Assembly: GCF_004795055.1 (NCBI RefSeq)
Contig: NZ_SSBJ01000006.1
Span: forward strand, 124,001 to 188,000
Length of the DNA stretch: 64,000 nucleotides
From: Streptomyces sp. A1136
Lineage (GTDB): Bacteria; Actinomycetota; Actinomycetes; Streptomycetales; Streptomycetaceae
Reading direction: 5' to 3'
The translations under genes were made by a program, and so were the position numbers. Positions 17,975-26,230 of this stretch are shown piece after piece (position 1 is the first letter of the stretch; each line of letters opens with the position of its first letter). Under the pieces are notes generated by a model that was not told the DNA's origin, made no database searches, and saw only the letters and a program-made list of their open reading frames with translations.

Positions 17975-18886
17975 GTGACAGGGTCGTCGCCCTTCCGGAA
18001 GCACCGCTTCCGGAAGTCTGGTGATCCGGTGGAGACGCGGGTGGAGAAGGGCCCGGAGACGGGCCCCGGAACCGCCGGCGGCCTCGACGCGCACTCCGAC
18101 ACCGCCCCCGCGGTGCCGCCGGCCACGGTGGCCGGCGACGGGCCCCGCAAGACCGGGACCCGTCGGATGCAAGCCGTCAAGAACGGTGTGCGCAAGGGCG
18201 GCGAAGGTTCCAGGGCCGTCGCCCTGTACATCGCCGAACGCGTCATCGAGAACGCACCGCGCGTTCCGGTTCGGGACCTCGCGACCCTGCGCGCGCAGTT
18301 CCCGGGCCTCGACCCCGACCAGCTCGCCGACAAGCTGATCGCCGGCGCCGCCCATGCCACGTCCGCCGTGGGAGCCGGTGTCGGCGCGGCGGCGATGCTG
18401 CCCGTGCCGCCCGCGATGCCGGCGGAGCTGGCGGCGGAGATCACCGGGGTCGCCGCGATCGAGCTCAAGCTGATCGCCGAACTGCACGAGGTGTACGGGC
18501 TGCGGCCCCCCGGCAACCTCAAGGACCGCACCATCGCCTACCTCACCTCCTGGACGCAGGAGCGAGGGGTGAACCTGGTCAAGCCGACCACGATGGACGT
18601 GGCGCTGGGCGGCCAGATGAAGCGCGAGCTGCGCCAGCAGATCACCAAGCGGATGGTCCGCAACCTCCCGAACCTGATCCCCTTCATGGTCGGCGCGGCC
18701 GTCGGCGCCGTCATGAACCGGCGCGACACCCGAAAAGTCGCCCACAAGGTACGCGCGGACCTGCGGGCCCGCGCCGTGCCCTGGGAGTCCCTCGACCGGC
18801 TTCCGCCCCTTGAGCGGCCCTCCGGGCCCCTTCCCGAGGCCATCAGGGCCGCCGTCGAGGACTCGGATCCGCGCGAGCGCGACTAG
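17975..18886 (+). CDS. EcsC-like membrane-associated protein
   Basis: A 303-residue protein. The first 70 residues are low complexity (Pro/Gly/Thr). The rest resembles the EcsC family: a helical region with Gly-rich hydrophobic segments (VGAGVGAAAMLPVPP, about 130-150; FMVGAAVGAVMN, about 232-248) and an ELHEVYGL motif. GTG 17975 with GAGAGG upstream is the likely start. Two copies of the palindrome CTTCCGGAAG lie in its first codons (17992-18001 and 18007-18016). EcsC-like function is poorly defined; the family call is moderate. Confidence 0.6.
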   Translation: MTGSSPFRKHRFRKSGDPVETRVEKGPETGPGTAGGLDAHSDTAPAVPPATVAGDGPRKTGTRRMQAVKNGVRKGGEGSRAVALYIAERVIENAPRVPVRDLATLRAQFPGLDPDQLADKLIAGAAHATSAVGAGVGAAAMLPVPPAMPAELAAEITGVAAIELKLIAELHEVYGLRPPGNLKDRTIAYLTSWTQERGVNLVKPTTMDVALGGQMKRELRQQITKRMVRNLPNLIPFMVGAAVGAVMNRRDTRKVAHKVRADLRARAVPWESLDRLPPLERPSGPLPEAIRAAVEDSDPRERD

Positions 18887-18942
18887 CGCCCCCTCGAAGC
18901 TTCCCGCCCCAGAGGCCTTCCGCGGGACTCCGACGCCAGGGC

Positions 18943-19419
18943 TTAGAGCACGCCCTGGCGCGCCTCTGTCCGCGCCGACCGGATCGCCGCCGCCAGCGCC
19001 GCGGGCTCGCGGGTGGAGACGTAGACGTACGGGGTCGGGTCGCTCGGATCTGTGACCTCGACGCGGACCGCGGTCGGCACGTAGCTGCGGAGCAGCATGA
19101 ACGCCCGGGTGTCGGCCTTGTAGGTGCGCCACGCCCGCGCCTCTTCGGCGTCCAGCGCCACCGGCTCGCCCAGGGCCGTCACCGGGATCCGGGCGTCGCC
19201 CGCCGCCAGCGCCCCGTTCACCACGCGCACGCGCGCGGAGCCGTACGAACTCACCAGCATCCCCGCCAGCGCCGTCCCCCCGACCAGCCCGGCCAGCAGC
19301 GGCAGCGTGCCCAGCGGCAGCGCCACCAAGGCGCAGGCCAGACCGGTCAGTACGGCGATCGCCCACCAGGAGCGGGGGGCGGTCAGGCGTTCGTCGTGGT
19401 GCGCGGGGGAGAGCTGCAT
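18943..19419 (-). CDS. DUF3093 membrane protein
   Basis: A 158-residue protein with two adjacent membrane helices near residues 18-60 and a C-terminal cytoplasmic beta-rich domain (RAWRTYKADTRAFMLLRSYV) typical of DUF3093. The M. tuberculosis relative (Rv2698) is also next to dut. ATG 19419 gives the conserved start; upstream in-frame extension covers the divergent gene's promoter and is rejected. It is convergent with the EcsC-like gene, 56 bp apart. Confidence 0.82.
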   Translation of the reverse strand: MQLSPAHHDERLTAPRSWWAIAVLTGLACALVALPLGTLPLLAGLVGGTALAGMLVSSYGSARVRVVNGALAAGDARIPVTALGEPVALDAEEARAWRTYKADTRAFMLLRSYVPTAVRVEVTDPSDPTPYVYVSTREPAALAAAIRSARTEARQGVL

Positions 19420-19477
19420 GCCCTCAAGCCTGCCACGAGGCGACCGGTGGGTAGCCGCGCGGGTAAGGTCTGCGGCT

Positions 19478-20062
19478 GTGAGTGGACGAAACACAGCGTT
19501 GACGCCCCCGGCCGACGCCACGGCGCCGGTCCGGCACCCCGAGGCGCCCGCCCCCGGCGAACTCCTCGGCGCGCACTACGAGCACTGCTTCGGCTGCGGC
19601 GGGGGGCAGCCGCACGGGCTCCACCTGGAGGCCCGGGCCGGCGAGGGCGTGCGCGTCACCGCCGAGTTCACCGTCAAGCCCGCCCACCAGGGCGCGCCCG
19701 GTCTCGCGCACGGAGGCGTGCTCGCCACCGCCCTCGACGAGACGCTCGGTTCCCTGAACTGGCTGCTGCGCGTCATAGCGGTGACGGGGCGGTTGGAGAC
19801 CGACTTCGTACGGCCGGTGCCCCTGGGCACCGTCCTGTACCTGGAGGCCGAGGTCACCGCCGTGGCCGGGCGGAAGATCTACTCCACCGCGGTCGGTCGA
19901 ATAGGAGGGCCGCAAGGGCCCGTCGCCGTGCGCGCCGACGCCCTCTTCATCGAGGTGAAGGTCGACCACTTCATCGACAACGGACGGCCCGAGGAGATCC
20001 GGGCGGCAATGGCCGACCCGGACCAGGTCAGGCGCTCCCGCGCCTTCGAGGTGAACCCCTGA
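19478..20062 (+). CDS. PaaI/hotdog-fold acyl-CoA thioesterase
   Basis: A 194-residue hotdog thioesterase. HCFGCG and GLAHGGVLATALDETLG form the active-site region, with the Asp/Glu expected on the hotdog helix, and TDFVRPVPLG follows. It hydrolyses acyl-CoA, substrate unknown. I chose GTG 19478: TAAGGT at 19464-19469 ends 8 nt upstream and no Shine-Dalgarno is visible, so translation is probably leaderless. The stop overlaps the dut start by one base (TGATG), coupling the two. Confidence 0.83.
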   Translation: MSGRNTALTPPADATAPVRHPEAPAPGELLGAHYEHCFGCGGGQPHGLHLEARAGEGVRVTAEFTVKPAHQGAPGLAHGGVLATALDETLGSLNWLLRVIAVTGRLETDFVRPVPLGTVLYLEAEVTAVAGRKIYSTAVGRIGGPQGPVAVRADALFIEVKVDHFIDNGRPEEIRAAMADPDQVRRSRAFEVNP

Positions 20063-20598
20063 TGTCTGAGAACAACCACGCCCCCGTCGACGTGCTGATC
20101 CGCCGCGTCGACCCCGAGGTGCCGCTGCCCTCCTACGGTCACCCCGGCGACGCGGGCTGCGACCTGGTGACCACCGAGGCCGCCGAGCTGGCTCCCGGCG
20201 AGCGGACCGTACTGCCCACCGGAGTGTCCATCGCCCTGCCCGACGGGTACGCCGCTTTCGTGCACCCGCGCTCGGGCCTGGCCGCGCGCTGCGGGCTCGC
20301 GCTCGTGAATGCCCCGGGGACGGTGGATGCCGGGTACCGTGGGGAAATCAAGGTGATCGTGGTCAATCTCGACCCGCGCGAGAGCGTCAGGTTCGAGCGT
20401 TTCGACCGCATTGCCCAGCTGGTTGTCCAGCGGGTCGAGAAGGTGCGCTTCCACGAGGTGGCGGAACTTCCCGGCTCGGCCCGGGCCGAGGGGGGTTTCG
20501 GCTCCACCGGCGGTCATGCGGCCGTGGCCGGATCCCGAGCTGGTCAGCAGGGTGGGAATGGCTACGCTTCGGTCGTAACCGACCGGGAAGGACAGTGA
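20062..20598 (+). CDS. dut: dUTP diphosphatase
   Basis: A 178-residue trimeric dUTPase that hydrolyses dUTP to dUMP and PPi. All five motifs are present: GDAGCDL (about 29-35), RSGLAARCG, NAPGTVDAGYRGE with the catalytic Asp, RIAQLVVQ, and the C-terminal EGGFGSTGGH. About 25 extra residues follow motif 5. ATG 20062 overlaps the thioesterase stop. It sits in a conserved actinobacterial block. Confidence 0.96.
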   Translation: MSENNHAPVDVLIRRVDPEVPLPSYGHPGDAGCDLVTTEAAELAPGERTVLPTGVSIALPDGYAAFVHPRSGLAARCGLALVNAPGTVDAGYRGEIKVIVVNLDPRESVRFERFDRIAQLVVQRVEKVRFHEVAELPGSARAEGGFGSTGGHAAVAGSRAGQQGGNGYASVVTDREGQ

Positions 20599-20599
20599 C

Positions 20600-21385
20600 G
20601 TGTTCGGACGTCGCAAGAAGAACGACTCCGTCAAGGACGGCGGCGCGGCCGAGCAGGTCGTCGAGAACGAGCACGGCGATGAGCAGAACGACGCCGAGCG
20701 GATCGACGACGCCACGCCCCGCCGCGTGAACCTGCCGCCGGCGCCGCGGCCCGACGGCCCCTGGGACGTCTCCGAGGTGCCCGGCAAGCCGGAAGACGGC
20801 CGGGTCGACCTGGGCGGCATCCTCGTACCCGGTGTCGAGGGCATGGAGCTGCGCGTCGAGGTCGCCGGGGACGCGATCGTCGCCGCGACCGTCGTCCTGG
20901 GCGACAGCGCCGTGCAGCTGCAGGCCTTCGCGGCACCCAAGAAGGAAGGCATCTGGGGCGAGGTCCGCGACGAGATCGCGACGGGCATCACCCAGCAGGG
21001 CGGCATCATCGACGAGGTCGAGGGCCCCCTCGGCTGGGAGCTGCGCGCCCAGGTGCCGGTACCGCTGCCCGACGGGCAGACCGGCGCGCAGCTCGTGCGC
21101 TTCGTCGGCGTCGACGGCCCCCGCTGGTTCCTGCGCGGCGTCATCTCCGGCCAGGCCGCGGTGCGCCCCGAGTCGGGCGGTGTGCTGGAGCAGATCTTCC
21201 GGGACACGGTCGTCGTGCGCGGCGAAGGCCCCATGGCGCCCCGCGACCCGATCGTCCTCAAGCTCCCGAACGACGCGCAGATGGTGCCGGACGGCGTGCA
21301 GCCGGCCGGTGAGGCCGAGGGCTCCCGCTTCGGCGGCGACATGGGACAGCTGGAGCGCGGGCCGGAGATCACCGAGGTCCGCTGA
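20600..21385 (+). CDS. DUF3710 protein
   Basis: A 261-residue protein conserved beside dut in actinobacteria (M. tuberculosis Rv2696c type). The N-terminus is basic then acidic and probably disordered (1-45). The core (50-230) is alpha/beta with the family segments ELRVEVAGD and WFLRGVISGQAA. There is no membrane segment or known catalytic motif. GTG 20600 has GGAAGG about 10 bases upstream and follows dut by one base. A strong terminator follows. Confidence 0.85.
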   Translation: MFGRRKKNDSVKDGGAAEQVVENEHGDEQNDAERIDDATPRRVNLPPAPRPDGPWDVSEVPGKPEDGRVDLGGILVPGVEGMELRVEVAGDAIVAATVVLGDSAVQLQAFAAPKKEGIWGEVRDEIATGITQQGGIIDEVEGPLGWELRAQVPVPLPDGQTGAQLVRFVGVDGPRWFLRGVISGQAAVRPESGGVLEQIFRDTVVVRGEGPMAPRDPIVLKLPNDAQMVPDGVQPAGEAEGSRFGGDMGQLERGPEITEVR

Positions 21386-21418
21386 TCGTCCGCCGCTCCC
21401 GCGGTCTTCCTCTTCAAG

Positions 21419-21457
21419 GCCGGTGGGCCGTACCCCTCGCGGGTACGGCCCACCGGC
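21419..21457 (+). terminator. Strong hairpin terminator after DUF3710 gene
   Basis: A perfect 17-bp stem (21419-21435 with 21441-21457) and a CTCGC loop, 33 bp after the stop. It separates the dut operon from kdpDE. Confidence 0.8.
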
Positions 21458-21476
21458 GTTCCCGGGCGCGGCGGCC

Positions 21477-21509
21477 GCGTCAGGGATGCGTCAGGGATGC
21501 GTCAGGGAT
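21477..21509 (+). promoter_or_regulatory. Three 11-bp direct repeats upstream of kdpD
   Basis: GCGTCAGGGAT occurs three times head to tail with no gap, ending 58 bp before kdpD. An 11-bp direct-repeat period is typical of PhoB/OmpR-type regulators, so this is a candidate KdpE site. Confidence 0.5.
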
Positions 21510-21567
21510 CGTCGCGCGGACCGCCCGTCGGACGGTCGGCGGCGGGAACGTCCCCGAGAATGGGCGC

Positions 21568-24264
21568 ATGGGACGCGGCAAGCTACGGATATACCTCGGC
21601 GCGGCGCCCGGTGTGGGCAAGACGTACGCCATGCTCGCGGAGGGCCACCGCCGGGTCGAGCGGGGCGGCGACTGCGTCGTCGGCTTCGTCGAGCACCACG
21701 GCCGGCCGCGGACCGAGGCGATGCTCCACGGCTTGGAACAGGTGCCGCGGCGGGAGCTCTCCCACCGGGACGCCCCCTTCACCGAGATGGACGTGGACGC
21801 GCTCCTGGCCCGGCGGCCCGCGGTGGCACTGGTGGACGAGCTCGCGCACACGAACGTCCCCGGGTCGCGCAACGCCAAGCGTTGGCAGGACGTCGAGGAA
21901 CTGCTCCGGGCCGGCATCGACGTCGTGTCGACGGTGAACATCCAGCACCTGGAGTCCCTCGGGGACGTGGTCGAGGCCATCACCGGGGTGCGGCAGCGCG
22001 AGACCGTGCCGGACGAGGTGGTGCGGCGGGCCGAGCAGATCGAGCTGGTCGACATGTCGCCCCAGGCGCTGCGCCGCCGGATGGCCCACGGCAACATATA
22101 CAAGCCCGACAAGGTCGACGCGGCCCTGTCCAACTACTTCCGCCCCGGCAACCTCACCGCGCTGCGGGAGCTGGCCCTGCTCTGGGTGGCCGACCGGGCC
22201 GACGAGTACCTGCGGCAGTACCGGGGCGAGCACGACATCCGCTCCACCTGGCAGGCGCGCGAGCGGATCGTCGTGGGGCTCACCGGCGGGCCCGAGGGGC
22301 GGACCCTGATCCGGCGTGCCGCGCGCCTCGCCGAGAAGGGGGCGGGCGGGGAGGTGCTGGCCGTGTACATCGCGCGCAGCGACGGGCTGACCTCCGCCTC
22401 GCCCAAGGAGCTCGCCGTACAGCGGACCCTCGCGGAGGACCTTGGCGGAACGTTTCACCATGTCATCGGCGACAACATCCCCGAAGCCCTGCTGGAGTTC
22501 GCCCGCGGGGTCAACGCCACCCAGATCGTGCTCGGCTCCAGCCGGCGCAAGGCCTGGCAGTACGTGTTCGGGCCGGGCGTGGGCGCCACCGTGGCCCGCG
22601 ACTCGGGGCCCGACCTGGACGTGCACATCGTCACCCACGACGAGGTCGCCAAGGGGCGCGGGCTGCCCGTCGTCCGCTCGGCCGCGCGGCTCGGCAGGAC
22701 CCGCGTCCTCGCCGGCTGGGTGGTCGGGGTGGTCTTCCCCGCCCTGCTCACGGTGCTGCTCACGCATGTGGACGGCGACCCGGGCCTGGCCAACGACATG
22801 CTGTTGTTCCTCGCCCTGACCGTCGCCGCGGCCCTGCTCGGCGGCCTCCTGCCCGCACTGGCCTCGGCGGCCTTCGGCTCGCTGCTGCTGAACTACTACT
22901 TCGCGCCGCCGCTGCACCGCCTCACCATCTCCGACCCCAAGAACATCGTCGCCATCTCGGTGTTCTTCGGGGTGGCGGTGGCCGTCGCCTCCGTGGTGGA
23001 CTCCGCCGCCCGGCGCACCCAGCAGGCCGCCCGGCTGCGCGCCGAATCCGAGATCCTGTCCTTCCTGGCCGGCAGCGTCCTGCGCGGGGAGACCACCTTG
23101 GACGCGCTGCTGGAGCGGGTGCGGGAGACCTTCGCCATGGAGTCGGTGGCGCTGCTGGAGCGCGCGGGCGAGGTCGAACCCTGGCAGCCGGCCGGCAGCG
23201 TCGGCCCCGGCCCGGTCACCCGGCCCGAGGACGCGGACGTGGACATGCCGATCGGCGACCACATGGCGCTGGCCCTGTCCGGACGGGTACTGCCCGCCGA
23301 GGACCGCCGGGTGCTGGGCGCCTTCGCCGCGCAGGCCGCCGTGGTGCTGGACCGGCAGCGGCTGGTCGGGGAGGCGGAGGAGGCCCGCAGGATGGCCGAG
23401 GGCAACCGGATCAGGACCGCGCTGCTCGCCGCCGTCAGCCACGACCTGCGCACCCCGCTGGCGTCCATCAAGGCGTCGGTGTCCTCGCTGCGGTCCGAGG
23501 ACGTGGAGTGGTCGCCGGAGGACCGGGCCGAGCTGCTCGCGGGGATCGAGCACGGCGCCGACCGGCTCGACCACCTCGTGGGGAACCTGCTGGACATGTC
23601 CCGGCTCCAGACCGGCACCGTCACCCCGCTGATCCGGGAGATCGACCTCGACGAGGTGGTCCCGATGGCGCTGGGCGGCGTACCCGAGGACAGCGTGGCG
23701 CTGGACGTCCCGGAGACGCTGCCGATGGTCGCGGTGGACCCGGGGCTGCTGGAGCGGTCCGTGGCCAACGTGGTGGAGAACGCCGTCAAGTACAGCCCGC
23801 CGGGGCAGCCCGCGCTGGTCGCGGCGAGTTTCCTCGGTGACCGGGTCGAGGTACGGGTCGTGGACCGAGGGCCGGGGGTGCCGGACGAGGCCAAGGACCG
23901 GATCTTCGCCCCGTTCCAGCGGCACGGGGACGCGCCGCGCGGGGCGGGGGTCGGGCTCGGGCTCGCGGTGGCCCGCGGCTTCGCGGAGGCCATGGACGGA
24001 ACCTTGACCGCGGAGGACACGCCGGGGGGCGGGCTCACGATGGTGCTGACCTTGCGGGCGGCGGCCGGGGGGACGGCGCGGGGGCCCGGCGGGGACGATC
24101 GCGTGGATCGGCCGGACGCCGCGGACCGCGTGGATCGGTCGGACGCCGCGGACCGCGTGGGTCGTCCGGACGCCGCGGACCGCGTGGACCCGGTGGATCG
24201 GGAAGATCGACCTGTTGATCCGTTCAATGTTCGCTCGATACGACAGAAGGCAGGCCCTCGATGA
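21568..24264 (+). CDS. kdpD: Osmosensitive K+ sensor histidine kinase KdpD
   Basis: An 898-residue KdpD. The N-terminal KdpD domain has Walker A GAAPGVGKT (11-19) and VDELAHTN, then a USP-like domain (about 245-365), four membrane helices (about 385-475), a GAF-like region, HisKA with His625 in VSHDLRTPLASIK, and HATPase motifs. The C-terminal 45 residues carry a 9-residue tandem repeat. No kdpFABC is present in the window. ATG 21568 lacks a Shine-Dalgarno; GAGAAT ends 6 nt upstream, suggesting a leaderless start. The stop overlaps kdpE by 4 bp. Confidence 0.95.
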   Translation: MGRGKLRIYLGAAPGVGKTYAMLAEGHRRVERGGDCVVGFVEHHGRPRTEAMLHGLEQVPRRELSHRDAPFTEMDVDALLARRPAVALVDELAHTNVPGSRNAKRWQDVEELLRAGIDVVSTVNIQHLESLGDVVEAITGVRQRETVPDEVVRRAEQIELVDMSPQALRRRMAHGNIYKPDKVDAALSNYFRPGNLTALRELALLWVADRADEYLRQYRGEHDIRSTWQARERIVVGLTGGPEGRTLIRRAARLAEKGAGGEVLAVYIARSDGLTSASPKELAVQRTLAEDLGGTFHHVIGDNIPEALLEFARGVNATQIVLGSSRRKAWQYVFGPGVGATVARDSGPDLDVHIVTHDEVAKGRGLPVVRSAARLGRTRVLAGWVVGVVFPALLTVLLTHVDGDPGLANDMLLFLALTVAAALLGGLLPALASAAFGSLLLNYYFAPPLHRLTISDPKNIVAISVFFGVAVAVASVVDSAARRTQQAARLRAESEILSFLAGSVLRGETTLDALLERVRETFAMESVALLERAGEVEPWQPAGSVGPGPVTRPEDADVDMPIGDHMALALSGRVLPAEDRRVLGAFAAQAAVVLDRQRLVGEAEEARRMAEGNRIRTALLAAVSHDLRTPLASIKASVSSLRSEDVEWSPEDRAELLAGIEHGADRLDHLVGNLLDMSRLQTGTVTPLIREIDLDEVVPMALGGVPEDSVALDVPETLPMVAVDPGLLERSVANVVENAVKYSPPGQPALVAASFLGDRVEVRVVDRGPGVPDEAKDRIFAPFQRHGDAPRGAGVGLGLAVARGFAEAMDGTLTAEDTPGGGLTMVLTLRAAAGGTARGPGGDDRVDRPDAADRVDRSDAADRVGRPDAADRVDPVDREDRPVDPFNVRSIRQKAGPR
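24101..24190 (+). repeat. 27-bp tandem repeat in the 3' end of kdpD
   Basis: Three near-identical 27-bp units (starting at 24101, 24128 and 24155) plus a partial fourth encode the repeat RVDRPDAAD at the end of KdpD. The frame is kept. Probably length-variable between strains. Confidence 0.85.
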
Positions 24265-24947
24265 CCCGAGTGCTCGTGGTGGACGACGAGCCCCAGATCG
24301 TCCGAGCCCTCGTGATCAACCTGAAGGCACGCAAGTACGAGGTCGACGCCGCCGGCGACGGCGCGCGCGCCCTGGAGCTCGCCGCCGCCCGCCACCCCGA
24401 CGTGATCGTTCTCGACCTGGGCCTGCCCGACATGGACGGCGTCGAAGTGATCAAGGGACTGCGCGGCTGGACACGGGTCCCGATCCTGGTGCTCTCCGCC
24501 CGCCACAGCTCCGACGAGAAGGTCGAGGCCCTGGACGCGGGCGCCGACGACTACGTCACCAAGCCGTTCGGCATGGACGAGCTGCTCGCACGGCTGCGCG
24601 CCGCCGTCCGCCGGGCCGAGCCCCTCATGGGCGCGGGCGAGGACGAGGTGATCGTGGAGACCGAGGGCTTCACCGTCGACCTGGCCGCCAAGAAGGCCGT
24701 GCGCGGGGGACGTGACGTACGCCTGACGCCGACCGAGTGGCACCTGCTGGAGGTCCTGGTCCGCAACGGCGGGAAACTGGTCGGCCAGAAGCAGCTCCTC
24801 CAGGAGGTCTGGGGCCCTTCGTACGGGACGGAGACCAACTACCTGCGGGTCTACATGGCGCAGCTGCGCCGCAAGCTGGAGGCCGACCCCTCGCACCCGA
24901 GGCACTTCATCACCGAACCGGGCATGGGATACCGCTTCGAGAGGTAG
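24261..24947 (+). CDS. kdpE: Response regulator KdpE
   Basis: A 228-residue OmpR-family regulator. The receiver has VDDEP, phosphoacceptor Asp in VLDLGLPD and YVTKPFG; the winged helix ends GMGYRFER. The start overlaps kdpD (ATGA). In other bacteria KdpDE activates kdpFABC at low K+; here the nearby candidates for control are kdpDE itself (11-bp repeats upstream) and the K+ genes downstream. Confidence 0.94.
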   Translation: MTRVLVVDDEPQIVRALVINLKARKYEVDAAGDGARALELAAARHPDVIVLDLGLPDMDGVEVIKGLRGWTRVPILVLSARHSSDEKVEALDAGADDYVTKPFGMDELLARLRAAVRRAEPLMGAGEDEVIVETEGFTVDLAAKKAVRGGRDVRLTPTEWHLLEVLVRNGGKLVGQKQLLQEVWGPSYGTETNYLRVYMAQLRRKLEADPSHPRHFITEPGMGYRFER

Positions 24948-24971
24948 CGGGCACGCCGGTACGCTTCCTGT

Positions 24972-25391
24972 ATGAGTGCTGAACCGCGTCCCGAGAAGCC
25001 CGCGAAACCGGCCAGGCCGGCGGGCCGGTTCCGCCGGATGATAGAGCGTCTTTCCACCTCTCAGGAGGATCTGCATTCGGCGGAGCTGCAAGAGGACGCA
25101 GAAGCCGCGGGATGCACGCGGATCTGCGACTCCTACGACCGCGAGATAGTCAAGGTGACCGGTACGCTGCGGACCGTCACCCTGCGTCCGCGGGCCGGCG
25201 TCCCCGCCCTGGAGGCGGAGCTGTTCGACGGCTCGGCCGCGCTGGACGTGGTGTGGCTCGGGCGTCGCTCGATCGTGGGAATCGAGCCCGGGCGGCGCAT
25301 GATCGCCTCCGGGCGCATCGCGATGAGTCATGGGCGCCGGGTCCTCTTCAACCCGAAGTACGAACTCCGACCGCTCGGACAGGAGCAGTAG
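24972..25391 (+). CDS. OB-fold nucleic-acid-binding domain protein
   Basis: A 139-residue protein. A basic Pro/Lys-rich N-terminus (1-25) precedes a short helix and an OB fold (about 52-135: VKVTGTLRTVTLRP, AELFDGSAALDVVW, ASGRI). This matches the family next to DUF3159 in actinobacteria (M. tuberculosis Rv2694c type). ATG 24972 follows TACGCT by 6 nt with no Shine-Dalgarno, so it is probably leaderless. It is 3 bp from the DUF3159 gene, suggesting an operon. Confidence 0.8.
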   Translation: MSAEPRPEKPAKPARPAGRFRRMIERLSTSQEDLHSAELQEDAEAAGCTRICDSYDREIVKVTGTLRTVTLRPRAGVPALEAELFDGSAALDVVWLGRRSIVGIEPGRRMIASGRIAMSHGRRVLFNPKYELRPLGQEQ

Positions 25392-25394
25392 CCG

Positions 25395-26126
25395 GTGACG
25401 TCACTCGACAAACCGAACATCCCCGCCCCGGACCCCGCCGACGAACAGAAGGCCGCGACGCAGGCCGCGCTCTTCGACGCGTTCGGCGGCATCCGCGGCA
25501 CCGTGGAGACGATGCTCCCCGGCCTGCTCTTCGTGATGATCTACACGATCAACAAGAACGTGGTGATGTCCGCCATCGCGGCGGCCGTCGTCGCGGTCGC
25601 GCTGGTGATCGTGCGGCTGTTGCGCAAGGACACCGTCAAGCACGCGTTCAGCGGTGTGTTCGGGGTCGGCGTGGGCGTGGCCTTCGCCCTCTTCACGGGC
25701 ACCGCGAAGGGGTTCTACCTGCCCGGAATGATCTACGGGGCGGGGCTGGGAGTGGCCTTCACGCTCTCGGCGCTGATCGGCTTCCCGCTGCTCGGCGTGA
25801 TCCTCGGGCCGGTGTTCAAGGAGAACCTGTCCTGGCGCACCCGCAACCCCGGACGCAAGAAGGCGTACACCAAGGCGAGCCTGGCGTGGGGGATCATCTT
25901 CCTCGCCAAGTACGCGATCCTCTTCCCGCTGTACTGGTGGGGGGACGCGACCCAGCTCGGGTGGGTGCTGATCGCGCTGAAGCTGCCGCCGATGGTGCTC
26001 GCGGTGTACTTCACCTGGGTGTTCCTGGCGAAGGCGCCGCCGCCGATCGACGTCATCGCCGAGTACGAGGCCGAGGAGGCCGCCGAGAAGGCGGCGAAGG
26101 CCGCGGCGCGGGAACGCCGGGCCTGA
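25395..26126 (+). CDS. DUF3159 membrane protein
   Basis: A 243-residue protein with about five to six membrane helices between residues 45 and 215 and a charged Ala/Glu/Lys C-terminal helix. The FDAFGGIRGTVETMLPGL start motif is typical of DUF3159. The function is unknown; synteny with TrkA-type and K+-transport genes hints at membrane or ion physiology. GTG 25395 has AGGAG 9 bases upstream. Its last codons and stop lie in a 22-bp tandem repeat. Confidence 0.84.
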   Translation: MTSLDKPNIPAPDPADEQKAATQAALFDAFGGIRGTVETMLPGLLFVMIYTINKNVVMSAIAAAVVAVALVIVRLLRKDTVKHAFSGVFGVGVGVAFALFTGTAKGFYLPGMIYGAGLGVAFTLSALIGFPLLGVILGPVFKENLSWRTRNPGRKKAYTKASLAWGIIFLAKYAILFPLYWWGDATQLGWVLIALKLPPMVLAVYFTWVFLAKAPPPIDVIAEYEAEEAAEKAAKAAARERRA

Positions 26127-26179
26127 CCACGACGAGAGCCGGGCCTGACCACGACGAGAGCCGGGCCTGACCACGACGA
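26117..26179. repeat. 22-bp tandem repeat spanning the DUF3159 stop codon
   Basis: Copies start at 26117, 26139 and 26161 (the third lacks the last 3 bases). Each copy reproduces the codons Arg-Ala-stop, so repeat number does not alter the protein. It runs directly into the terminator. Confidence 0.85.
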
Positions 26180-26180
26180 A

Positions 26181-26213
26181 GGGGCCGCCGACCACGATGT
26201 GGTCGGCGGCCCC
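26181..26213. terminator. Perfect 15-bp bidirectional terminator
   Basis: The stem 26181-26195 pairs perfectly with 26199-26213 around a GAT loop, between convergent DUF3159 and TrkA genes. Confidence 0.88.
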
Positions 26214-26230
26214 CTCGCGTGCGTACCGCG

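Noticed and set aside
20832..23840. A 1,002-codon plus-strand open frame across the DUF3710 gene end and kdpD
   Set aside because: It is a shadow frame of DUF3710 and kdpD; its product is Arg/Ala/Pro-rich without domains, as expected from GC-rich alternative frames.
21583..23925. A 780-codon minus-strand frame opposite kdpD
   Set aside because: Antisense shadow with no domain and reversed codon bias.
24261..24947. kdpFABC operon expected near kdpDE
   Set aside because: No KdpA, KdpB, KdpC or KdpF-like sequence was found on either strand of the window.
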